Of a stretch of DNA of 41,807 bases, positions 34,058-41,807 are shown in pieces. Every line of letters begins with the position of its first letter. Positions within the stretch are counted from its first letter, which is position 1. The notes under the pieces were generated by a model, which had not been told where the DNA came from, did not search any database, and saw only the letters and a list, made by a program, of their open reading frames with translations. Source of the DNA: an uncultured Lachnospiraceae bacterium (GTDB lineage: Bacteria > Bacillota > Clostridia > Lachnospirales > Lachnospiraceae); NCBI GenBank assembly GCA_910579085.1, contig CAJTRU010000034.1:1-41807 (forward strand). The letters are read 5' to 3'. Made by a program: the position numbers and the translations under genes.

Positions 34058-37000
34058 ATGAGAAGAAATGCAACTAAAGTTGCAGCAGCGGTATTATCGT
34101 TAGCTGTCACAATGACAAGCGTAAATATACCTACAAGTGCTGCAGCAGCAACTAAGAAAGTGAAACTTAATAAAACAAAAGCAACACTTAAGGTTGGTAA
34201 GTCAACAACCCTTAAATTAAAACAGGGCAGCAAGGTGTTAAAAGCAACATTTACATCTAATAAGCCTAAGATTGCTAAGGTTGGTAAGAAAACTGGTAAG
34301 GTAACAGCTAAGAAAAAGGGTACAGCAACAATTACAGCAACTTACAAGAAAAAGAAATATAAATGTAAGATTACAGTAAAGAAAGCTACTCCAGCTCCAA
34401 CAACAAAACCAACAACAGCTCCAACAACAGAGCCAACAGCAGCTCCAACAACAGAGCCAACAGCAGCTCCAACAGACGCTCCTTCAACAGAGCCAACAGC
34501 AGCACCTGCTGATACAGTGGGAGCTATCACAAGCGTTGAAGCAAAGTCTGCTACTACAATTGTAGCAACATTTGAATCTGCACTTCCTGCAACAGCAGTA
34601 CTTACATTAACAAAAGGTACTACAGACACAGGCGTAAAGGCTGTTATTGATGAAACAAGAAAAATTGCAACATTTACATCAGCTTCAAAATATGCTGTAG
34701 GCACATACACAGTTACTGCTACAGCAGGCGAAAGCAAACAGAGCAAAGACGTTGAAATCAAAGAGCAGAGTGTACAGGAAATTGTTATAAACAGTAAACA
34801 GGCATTAACAGATAAAGATAAGAGAAAGTTATATGTTTACTATGATGTAAAAGACCAGTATGGCGAGAGCATGAGGTCATCAACATCCGTAACATGGACA
34901 TCAGGTTCTGGTACAGTAAAGGCAGATAAGTCTACAGGATGCCTTACTATTACAAAGAATACTGATGACAAGACACAGTTCACTTATGGTACAAACATCT
35001 ACCTTGTTGGTGTTGATGTAAAGAGTGGAAAGAGTGTACAGGCAACACTTCCTGTTGGAATGGAAAGAGCGCTTGATACAGTTAAGTTTGAAGGTTTTAT
35101 AAATATAGATGACAAAGCAACTATACTTGAAACCCTTCCAAAAGACTTCACATCAAAGAAATACCGTCTGTTATTTACTGCATATGACCAGGATGGCAAC
35201 GAGATGGAAGCAACAAAGGACTTCACAGCAACTGGCAGTCCTAAGGTAACATTTATAGCTGACAACCCTACACTTATCAAATCAGAATTTAAACAGGGTG
35301 AAATTTTTACAATTAAAGGCAAGAAATACTGTTCAGTAGAAGTTGAGCCAGGAATGTATGTTGATAAGGGTGGTGAAGTAAACATCACAGCTATTTCCAA
35401 TACAACAGGTAACAAGACAACAAAGAACTTTGTAATCGGTGCTGGTGCAGTACTTAAGAGCCTTACTCTTAGTGCTCCAACAGATGTAGTAGCAGATGGT
35501 GATACATGGGTAAATATTCCTTTCGTAGCTAAAGATGCTAATGGAAATGATGTTACAAACTATGAAACAATTGTACGTTCTACAAATTCATTAAGGCTTA
35601 CAGCTACACAAGGTAAACTTGTGGTATATGAAACTAATAGTGGTACTGCTGCAATCAGATGGGATGATACCGTAAGTGCAACTGACTTTGATGCTTCATC
35701 ATCACATGATGGCGTTGACCGCCCTGTTTCATTAATGACAACAGTTATTGGCGGTGAAAGCAGCAATGTAATAATGAATGTATCAGATACAAGACGTCCT
35801 GTAGCTGTTTCATCTGTAAAACTTAATGATGATAACAACAATACAATTTCAGAAAGCAATAGTGCAGGAATAGATTTCTTCTCAGATAAGGTTAAATACA
35901 TTGACCAGTATGGCAAGGTACTTGATGAGTGGGATAACGCAAGGGCAAAGGCTTTCTTTAAACAGGCTGCAACTGCAACAGGCTTTAATGGCAAGAAATA
36001 TGGTGTTAAAGTTGACTATTCAGCAGTGGAAACTATTGACGGTACAGCAATTGCCAACAGTGGTGAAAAGCCAGTAGAGGGTAACTATACAGTTCTTACT
36101 AGTTCCGACGGCAAAAATGTATTAAATATTAGTACAAAGGAAATGGGCATAGATAAAAATGCTGTTACAGAAAATATAAGATATTCTATCGTTAAACTTG
36201 AAAATAATGAATGGGATACAGTTGATGCTGAAAACAGTATTGATTACACAATAGTTCCAGTTTCAAAGCTTTCTAACTTAAGAATTAATGATATAGCTAA
36301 ACTCAGGCTTGAAACAGACTTTAGTTTATATGAGAATGGTTCTGGTATTGTAACAGCTTCAGCAGTAGCATTAAATGATAAAGGTGATATTGCAGATGTA
36401 GCTACACAGCGTGATGTTGTAGTAGCAGGTTCATATGACGGAAAAACTGTTACAGTTCCTAATACTTTCTATGATGTAAGTGCTGATGTTAATAATACAT
36501 TTGAAGTAGAAAATAAAAAAGATGGCAAGAATGCAAAAATTACAGGTCTTCTTCCTGCAACAGGCTCAGCTATCAATGCTGCTATTAAATATAGTGATTT
36601 GTATGACTTCAATACAGCAAAGAATATCAGGAAAGATGCAAGAAAAGATATAGTAGCTAATGTATATAAAGTAGCTAATAGCACAGATAAAGAAAATTTA
36701 TTTGGCACAATAAAAACTTCTGTATCTGTATCAGATGCATTAAGATATCCTACAAAGATAGTATTCCATCAGTATAATGCTGTAGCGAGCAAGATTGATA
36801 TTGCTCCAAATAATACTGAATTTAGATTTGCAACAGGTATTAAGAAATTAGCTAATGCTTGGGAGTCTAACTGGAATCCAGCAGCAATACTTGTAACAGA
36901 CCAGTATGGTGATGCTATTAGGATTGCTGACCCAAAAGGTACACAGGCAAATGATGAAGTAAGGGTAGAATTCTCAGTATCAAATGTTGTAGAGAATACT

Positions 37001-37240
37001 GGTGAATTTGCACATCTTCCAAAGAGCTTTACAGTTAACAAAAATAATTCTGATGAAACTGAGCTTGATAAGATTGAAATCAAAGATACATTTGATTTAA
37101 CAGCAACAGTTGCTGGCACAGGCGTTAGCACAAAAGTTGCAGTAACAGTAATAGCTGATGAGCTTGCTTATATGGATAGCGCTAATGGCGATACAGATGC
37201 TGATTCTAAATTACGTAAAACTTTAGGTTATAGCAGATAA
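34058..37240 (+). CDS. Large secreted Big2-domain surface protein
   Basis: A 1060-residue exported protein. Signal peptide 1-30 (basic start, AAAVLSLAVTM core, Ala-rich cleavage site) is followed by a Lys-rich bacterial Ig-like Big2 domain (about 35-108, with the KVGKKTGKVTAKKKGTATIT motif), then a Pro/Thr/Ala linker with TEPTAAPT repeats (about 111-152) and several beta-rich Ig-like domains to the end. No LPXTG, S-layer-homology or choline-binding motif is seen, so the attachment mode is unknown; the basic Big2 domain could bind wall polymers. Perfect promoter and ribosome-binding site argue for high expression, as for an S-layer-like protein. Carbohydrate or host-surface binding is possible but not shown. 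Confidence 0.85.
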   Translation: MRRNATKVAAAVLSLAVTMTSVNIPTSAAAATKKVKLNKTKATLKVGKSTTLKLKQGSKVLKATFTSNKPKIAKVGKKTGKVTAKKKGTATITATYKKKKYKCKITVKKATPAPTTKPTTAPTTEPTAAPTTEPTAAPTDAPSTEPTAAPADTVGAITSVEAKSATTIVATFESALPATAVLTLTKGTTDTGVKAVIDETRKIATFTSASKYAVGTYTVTATAGESKQSKDVEIKEQSVQEIVINSKQALTDKDKRKLYVYYDVKDQYGESMRSSTSVTWTSGSGTVKADKSTGCLTITKNTDDKTQFTYGTNIYLVGVDVKSGKSVQATLPVGMERALDTVKFEGFINIDDKATILETLPKDFTSKKYRLLFTAYDQDGNEMEATKDFTATGSPKVTFIADNPTLIKSEFKQGEIFTIKGKKYCSVEVEPGMYVDKGGEVNITAISNTTGNKTTKNFVIGAGAVLKSLTLSAPTDVVADGDTWVNIPFVAKDANGNDVTNYETIVRSTNSLRLTATQGKLVVYETNSGTAAIRWDDTVSATDFDASSSHDGVDRPVSLMTTVIGGESSNVIMNVSDTRRPVAVSSVKLNDDNNNTISESNSAGIDFFSDKVKYIDQYGKVLDEWDNARAKAFFKQAATATGFNGKKYGVKVDYSAVETIDGTAIANSGEKPVEGNYTVLTSSDGKNVLNISTKEMGIDKNAVTENIRYSIVKLENNEWDTVDAENSIDYTIVPVSKLSNLRINDIAKLRLETDFSLYENGSGIVTASAVALNDKGDIADVATQRDVVVAGSYDGKTVTVPNTFYDVSADVNNTFEVENKKDGKNAKITGLLPATGSAINAAIKYSDLYDFNTAKNIRKDARKDIVANVYKVANSTDKENLFGTIKTSVSVSDALRYPTKIVFHQYNAVASKIDIAPNNTEFRFATGIKKLANAWESNWNPAAILVTDQYGDAIRIADPKGTQANDEVRVEFSVSNVVENTGEFAHLPKSFTVNKNNSDETELDKIEIKDTFDLTATVAGTGVSTKVAVTVIADELAYMDSANGDTDADSKLRKTLGYSR

Positions 37241-37291
37241 TAATATTAGTTAAATACACTGGAACGTATTTAATAACACATTAAAAAATTT

Positions 37292-37344
37292 ATATAGAGG
37301 AGGTTCTTAATGTCAAAGACATGTAGAATTTCCTCTATATTTTT
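37292..37344 (+). terminator. Long hairpin terminator with embedded mini-ORF
   Basis: ATATAGAGGA (37292-37301) pairs with TCCTCTATAT (37331-37340), with inner TTCT/AGAA and ATGTC/GACAT pairings, then a T-run. It would end the surface-protein transcript. The upstream arm and loop also carry GAGGAGG, then ATG at 37310 opening 13 codons to a TAA at 37349-37351, so the hairpin could occlude that ribosome-binding site. Confidence 0.7.
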
Positions 37345-37389
37345 AACTTAAAACAGAAAAATTCCAGACAGAAGGTGTGTGATTATTTT

Positions 37390-38070
37390 ATGAAAAAGAA
37401 ATATAGTCTTGTTCCATTAATTTTATGTATAACAATTTTATTTTCATCATGTGGCAAGGAAGGGACAGACAAGCTTACAGATATAAGTTTTTCACCAGAC
37501 CCAGGCATGTCTTCTTCTGAGGAGAGCAAAACTCCAGAAGAAAATACTTCCATGCCAGAAGAAGACGAAACAAACACAGAGAACCAGGAAACAGAAGAAA
37601 GCAATGTACCACCAGAGGAAAAAGAAATTATTAAAGCATCTATTGATACAGAAACAGCTTATAATGATGAAGACCGTCAAGTAAGTGTTATAGGTTTTAA
37701 ACATTATAAAAAATTAAAAAGCAAATTGTATAAAGATACAGCAGCTAAAAACAATGAATTTATTGTGCTTTTCTTAGAAATAACTAATAAACAGAATGAT
37801 AAGGATTATATTAATGTTAATTATCTGTCAGCAAAAGTTGATGGAAAAGAAATTACTAATTCAGTTTTATTTAATGAACCTGAAGGCTTCCAGACAATTT
37901 TCAAAAATGTTGAAGCAGGTGGATTATTAAGAGGTTTTATTGTATGGGAAGTGCCACAAAACTGGAAAAAAATTGAAGTTGTTTATAATGGATGGAAAGA
38001 TAACAGTAATTTAAGCCTTGATTGTACACTAACACCTGAAGATTATTTTGACCCTCCACAGTACAGCTAA
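37390..38070 (+). CDS. Secreted lipoprotein with Ig-like C-terminal domain
   Basis: A 226-residue lipoprotein. The signal peptide ends in a SSC lipobox with Cys near residue 20. An acidic Ser/Glu-rich linker (about 35-85) leads to a DUF5067/DUF4352-type beta-sandwich (about 95-226) containing EFIVLFLEITNKQND and FIVWEVPQNWKKIEV. It is a distant relative in design of the lipoprotein at 21990. I start at the ATG at 37390, with AGAAGG about 13 nt upstream; GTG at 37375 is an alternative. Its stop is followed by a bidirectional terminator. Confidence 0.75.
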   Translation: MKKKYSLVPLILCITILFSSCGKEGTDKLTDISFSPDPGMSSSEESKTPEENTSMPEEDETNTENQETEESNVPPEEKEIIKASIDTETAYNDEDRQVSVIGFKHYKKLKSKLYKDTAAKNNEFIVLFLEITNKQNDKDYINVNYLSAKVDGKEITNSVLFNEPEGFQTIFKNVEAGGLLRGFIVWEVPQNWKKIEVVYNGWKDNSNLSLDCTLTPEDYFDPPQYS

Positions 38071-38098
38071 ACATTTTGAATGTAAACAAAATAAAAAT

Positions 38099-38136
38099 AA
38101 TTCTGGTTTATATTTGAATAAACCAGAATTGTTTTT
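38099..38136. terminator. Bidirectional terminator between convergent genes
   Basis: Arms AATTCTGGTTTAT (38099-38111) and ATAAACCAGAATT (38118-38130) form a 13-bp stem with a 6-nt loop, T-run downstream and A-run upstream. It serves the lipoprotein and the minus-strand ATPase gene. Confidence 0.88.
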
Positions 38137-39715
38137 ATTTATTATAATTCTCTATAACACACTCATGTTTTTTTGTTTTTTTATTATAATTAATTCCTAC
38201 AAGTATTATTTTACCACTATAATCTTTTAATGTTTCTGTATAATTTTTATCTTTAATCTGTTTTATTGCACCTTCCGCTGAATAATCCCATTTAAGTTCA
38301 ACTATAATAACAGGATTTTCTGTATTTCTCCTTGGCATAAAAACCAGGTCAGCAAATCCTTTTCCTGTTGGAAATTCCCTATAAATTATATAATCTTTCC
38401 TTGCACTGTAATAAGCAAGTGAAATAACACAAGCAAGTGAATTTTCATTATTGTATTGTAATACAGAAACTGTAGCCATATGAATTTCATCAATTATCTG
38501 TGCAACCGTTTCATTGTCAAATGTAATTGTAGCTTCAAGAAGTTTATCTGATAATGTAATGGATTTTACAATTTCATTCCAATTTGAAACTTTTGTTGCA
38601 GTAGTAAATTCCTCTTGTATTTCGTGGTTAGGAATAAAAACTTCATTTGAATTATAATCATAAGCCAGATATCCAAGATGCACTAGCAAAGTAAGTACAT
38701 CATCTTTTGATGCAAATGTAGTCATATCATTCTGGAATGTGTCAACAGAAATTTTTATTTTGCTTCCAGCAAGCATCTTAATAATGTTATCTCTAAGTCC
38801 TTCAAAATTCATATCAATATAAATTTTTAAAGCTTCATATGTTTCAGTCCGTGTCCAGTAACTTTTATATTTTTTACGTGTTATTGCAGTTACAACTGAC
38901 TCTGGATTATATATATGCAATCTATCATCAAACAAATATCCATTATACCAGTATTGCATTTCATTAAAATCCATATTGTATTTTTTACATAAATCCATAA
39001 CTTCATTTTCAGTAAATCCAACATACTCTGCAAGCATTGCCGGGTCAGTCATAGAAAATTCATCAAATATATTTATGGCAGAATGTGAACCATATTTCTT
39101 TATAGGTAATATGCCAGTCATATATGCTAATTTTATATCACCATTATCCTTAAAAATATTTCTTAGAAAATTAAGATAATTTTTTTGTGCAGCCGTATTT
39201 TCAACTGCTTCACGGAACACACAGTCCCATTCATCAATTATAAAAATAAATCCTTTGTTTTTATAATTATTATGGTTTGCAATATGGGAAATAATAGTAT
39301 TTAGGTCTGTTAATTCTGTTATGCCATAATCTCCAAATTGGCACTTAAATTCTTTAATAAGAATATTTTCAATATAATTTCCTAACCCTTCAATATCAGA
39401 TGTTTTAACTAAAAACTTGGGTATATTTAAAAAAACTGTATCATAGCTGTTAATATTGTTTTCATATGTATTACAATTTTTAATTTCAAGCTTATCAAAT
39501 AATTCTTTTGAATTACATCCACAACTATAGTAAGCCGCCAGCATATTTGCCGCCATAGATTTGCCAAAACGGCGTGGGCGGCTGACACAAATAAATTCCT
39601 GTTCAGTATCAATTACATCATTTACATAAGAAATCAGCTTAGACTTGTCTACATATATTTTAGAATTCAATGCTCTTTTAAATAAACTATTTCCAGGATT
39701 AATGTACATACCCAT
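38135..39715 (-). CDS. AAA-ATPase/PD-(D/E)XK nuclease-like protein, paralogue A
   Basis: A 526-residue protein of the AAA-ATPase-like (DUF1703 C-terminal) family. The N-terminal domain has a Walker A variant (SRPRRFGKS, Lys52) and Walker B (FIFIIDEWD, Asp161/Glu162). The C-terminal domain shows the PD-(D/E)XK pattern GFADLVFMP...VIIVELKWD with Asp456, Glu473 and Lys475. The family is abundant and expanded in Bacteroidetes and Lachnospiraceae; its role is not established, though mobile-element or defence links have been suggested. It is intact. The promoter must lie in the 315-bp gap from paralogue B. Confidence 0.88.
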   Translation of the reverse strand: MGMYINPGNSLFKRALNSKIYVDKSKLISYVNDVIDTEQEFICVSRPRRFGKSMAANMLAAYYSCGCNSKELFDKLEIKNCNTYENNINSYDTVFLNIPKFLVKTSDIEGLGNYIENILIKEFKCQFGDYGITELTDLNTIISHIANHNNYKNKGFIFIIDEWDCVFREAVENTAAQKNYLNFLRNIFKDNGDIKLAYMTGILPIKKYGSHSAINIFDEFSMTDPAMLAEYVGFTENEVMDLCKKYNMDFNEMQYWYNGYLFDDRLHIYNPESVVTAITRKKYKSYWTRTETYEALKIYIDMNFEGLRDNIIKMLAGSKIKISVDTFQNDMTTFASKDDVLTLLVHLGYLAYDYNSNEVFIPNHEIQEEFTTATKVSNWNEIVKSITLSDKLLEATITFDNETVAQIIDEIHMATVSVLQYNNENSLACVISLAYYSARKDYIIYREFPTGKGFADLVFMPRRNTENPVIIVELKWDYSAEGAIKQIKDKNYTETLKDYSGKIILVGINYNKKTKKHECVIENYNK

Positions 39716-40030
39716 AGTCTGCCCCTTTTCTTTTATAGTTATTATAATTTGTGTAATAAAATAAGTTTCTGATACAATATATGGTTTATAAAAACAATCT
39801 AAAAATATACTAAACTATTTTAAGACTGGTATCCAGCAAACCAAATTATAATAATGCATATATTAACCTGTTTTTTAAATTATGTCCAAAACTAAATACA
39901 CCCCCTGGACACCTGTATATACAAACAGTATATTTTAAATTTCCACAAAAAGCAATGGCTTTTTAACTATAAATATACAACAGAATTAAAACAGTATAAA
40001 TATTTCCTGGTATTACCTTTGTTTTTCAAA
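39716..40030. other. Intergenic gap between ATPase paralogues
   Basis: This 315-bp AT-rich gap holds no open frame, no strong terminator hairpin and no repeat matching the flanks of the two genes. The promoter of paralogue A is expected here on the minus strand but I cannot point to a convincing hexamer pair. Confidence 0.4.
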
Positions 40031-41611
40031 TTATTTATTAATACCTTCTATAATACATTCATGCTTTTTTGTCTTTTTGTTATAATTTATTCCTGCAAGT
40101 ATTATTTGTCCACTATAATCTTTTAATGCTTCTATATAATTTTTCTCTTTAATCTGTTTTATTGCGCCATCTGCTGTACAATCCCATTTAAGTTCAACAA
40201 TAATAACAGGATTTTGTGTATTTTTTCTTGGCATAAAAACTATATCTGCAAATCCTTTTCCAGTAGGAAATTCCCTATGAATTATATAATTTTTTCTTGC
40301 ACTGTAATAAGCAAGCGAAATAACACAAGCCAGTGAATTTTCATTATTGTATTGTAATACAGAAACTGTTGCCATATGGATTTCATCAATTATTTGTGCA
40401 ACTGTCTCATTTTCAAATGCAATTGTGGATTCAAGAAGTTTATCTGATAATGTAATGGATTTTACAATTTCATTCCAGTTTGAAATTTTAGTTGTAGCAG
40501 TAAATTCCTCCTGTATTTCATGGTTAGGTATAAAAACTTCATTTGTATTAAAATCATAAGCCAGATATCCAAGGTGTACTAATAAAGTGAACACATCATC
40601 CTTTGATGCAAATGTAGTCATATCATTCTGGAATGTATCAGTAAAAATTTTTATCCTGCTTCCACCAAGCATTTTAATAATATTATCCCTAAGCCCGTCA
40701 AAATTCATATCAATATATATTTTCAAAGCTTCATATGTTTCAGTCCTTGTCCAGTAACTCTTAAATTTTTTACGCATTATTGCAGTTATTACTGATTCAG
40801 GGTTATAAATATGCAAATTTTCATCAAACAGATATCCATTATACCAATATTGCATTTCATTAAAATCCATATTATATTTTTTGCATAAAGCTATAACTTC
40901 ACCTTCTGTAAAGCCAACATATTTTGCAAGTATTGCCGGGTCAGTCATAGAAAATTCATCAAAAATATTAATAGCAGAATGTGAACCATATTTTTTAACA
41001 GGAAGTATCCCCGTCATATATGCAAGTTTTATATCTCCATTATCCTTAAAAATACTTCTTAAAAAATTTAAGTACTTCTTTTGTGCAGTGGTATTTTCAA
41101 TTGCTTCACGAAAAATACAATCCCATTCGTCAATTATAAAAATAAATCCCTTATTTTTATAATCCGGGTAATTTGATACATAAGAAATTATAGTATTTAA
41201 ATCTTCCGTTTCTGGTATATTGTAATCCTGGAACTGGTTTTTTAATTCTGTCACAATAATACCCTCAATATAATTTCCTAATCTTTTCAAATCATCTGTC
41301 TTATTTAGAAATTTTGGAATATTTAAATAAATAGTATCATATTTATTAAGATTTTTCTCATATGTACTGCAGTTTTTTATTTTTAGCTGGTCAAAAAGAT
41401 TTTTTGAATCACAGCCACAACTATAATAGGCAGTTAACATATTTGCTGCCATTGATTTTCCAAAACGGCGGGGACGGCTGACACAAATAAACCTCTGTTC
41501 TGTATTTATAACATCATTCACATAAGAAACCAAACCAGACTTATCTACATATATATTAGAATTAAGTGCTATTTTAAACAAATTATTTCCTGGATTAAGA
41601 TACATTCCCAT
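40031..41611 (-). CDS. AAA-ATPase/PD-(D/E)XK nuclease-like protein, paralogue B
   Basis: A 526-residue near-twin of paralogue A, same length with no evident gaps and most positions identical. Walker A Lys52, Walker B Asp161/Glu162 and the nuclease triad (GFADIVFMP...VIIVELKWD) are all conserved. I start at the ATG at 41611 because GAGGTG lies just upstream and it matches paralogue A; an upstream in-frame ATG near 41638 would add nine residues. The close similarity points to a recent tandem duplication. Both copies keep their active-site residues, so neither looks like a decaying duplicate. Confidence 0.88.
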   Translation of the reverse strand: MGMYLNPGNNLFKIALNSNIYVDKSGLVSYVNDVINTEQRFICVSRPRRFGKSMAANMLTAYYSCGCDSKNLFDQLKIKNCSTYEKNLNKYDTIYLNIPKFLNKTDDLKRLGNYIEGIIVTELKNQFQDYNIPETEDLNTIISYVSNYPDYKNKGFIFIIDEWDCIFREAIENTTAQKKYLNFLRSIFKDNGDIKLAYMTGILPVKKYGSHSAINIFDEFSMTDPAILAKYVGFTEGEVIALCKKYNMDFNEMQYWYNGYLFDENLHIYNPESVITAIMRKKFKSYWTRTETYEALKIYIDMNFDGLRDNIIKMLGGSRIKIFTDTFQNDMTTFASKDDVFTLLVHLGYLAYDFNTNEVFIPNHEIQEEFTATTKISNWNEIVKSITLSDKLLESTIAFENETVAQIIDEIHMATVSVLQYNNENSLACVISLAYYSARKNYIIHREFPTGKGFADIVFMPRKNTQNPVIIVELKWDCTADGAIKQIKEKNYIEALKDYSGQIILAGINYNKKTKKHECIIEGINK

Positions 41612-41698
41612 AAAACACCTCATTTTTTCTATTTTCATTCGCCATATTAGAATATAATATTTTAAATATATAATTATACAGTTTGATGTTTATATAAT

Positions 41699-41735
41699 AA
41701 AAATCCATACAAAAATTTTTTCTGTATGGATTTTT
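41699..41735. terminator. Hairpin terminator upstream of paralogue B
   Basis: AAAAATCCATACA (41699-41711) pairs with TGTATGGATTTTT (41723-41735) around an 11-nt loop; A- and T-runs on both sides make it usable in either direction. It probably ends the next gene beyond the window. Confidence 0.75.
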
Positions 41736-41807
41736 AAAATTTTATAATTAAATACTATTTTCTGCCAGCTTATCAGGTTAACATTTCGTATAAGTAATCA
41801 ATAATAG

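Overview
The window looks like chromosome of a low-GC Firmicute, most probably a Lachnospiraceae-type gut commensal. I infer this from AT-rich spacers, GGAGG ribosome-binding sites, consensus TTGACA/TATAAT promoters, and family-typical genes: an NlpC/P60 wall hydrolase with a serine linker, a Big2-domain surface protein, a CheV, DUF5067/DUF4352-like lipoproteins and an FtsA-like actin-family protein. No rRNA, tRNA, CRISPR array or transposase gene was found.

Region 1 (1-9.9 kb): ridA, a secreted SH3/NlpC-P60 hydrolase, a zinc-phospholipase-C-like protein, gdhA on the minus strand, an orphan Imm26-like immunity protein, a candidate small RNA with GNRA hairpins, a HAD phosphatase, a membrane-anchored trigger-factor-like PPIase, a coiled-coil membrane protein and an OmpR-type response regulator.

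Region 2 (9.9-20.0 kb): a complete vanG-type D-Ala-D-Ser glycopeptide-resistance cluster (vanR, vanS, then vanG, vanXY and vanT overlapping by 1-4 nt). It is followed by decayed accessory genes (two frameshifted genes and a Uma2-like relic), a small Cys-rich ORF and an MFS exporter. This block lies between a response regulator (9215) that has no adjacent kinase and a histidine kinase (20062) that has no adjacent regulator. The simplest reading is that the van block split an older two-component pair. The vanG promoter carries two CCGTWA half-sites 11 bp apart at the -35 position. An intrinsic-terminator-like hairpin lies between this promoter and the vanG start.

Region 3 (20.0-32.8 kb): histidine kinase, lipoprotein, CheV, a large acidic/alanine-lysine-rich membrane protein, then a co-directional housekeeping run: hisH, hisF, ung, ftsA-like, walJ-like, ACT-domain protein and PFL (UPF0210) protein.

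Region 4 (32.8-41.8 kb): a 1.2-kb non-coding stretch with a perfect 20-bp inverted repeat, a four-unit 22-bp direct-repeat array, and a small-RNA unit with its own promoter and terminator. It leads into a large secreted Big2 protein with a perfect promoter, then a lipoprotein, then a tandem pair of equal-length (526 aa) AAA-ATPase/PD-(D/E)XK paralogues on the minus strand.

A dispersed intergenic repeat (up to about 80 bp) occurs four times in the same orientation, at about 69, 6111, 17615 and 21667. All functional calls rest on motifs and memory of families; no database search was run.
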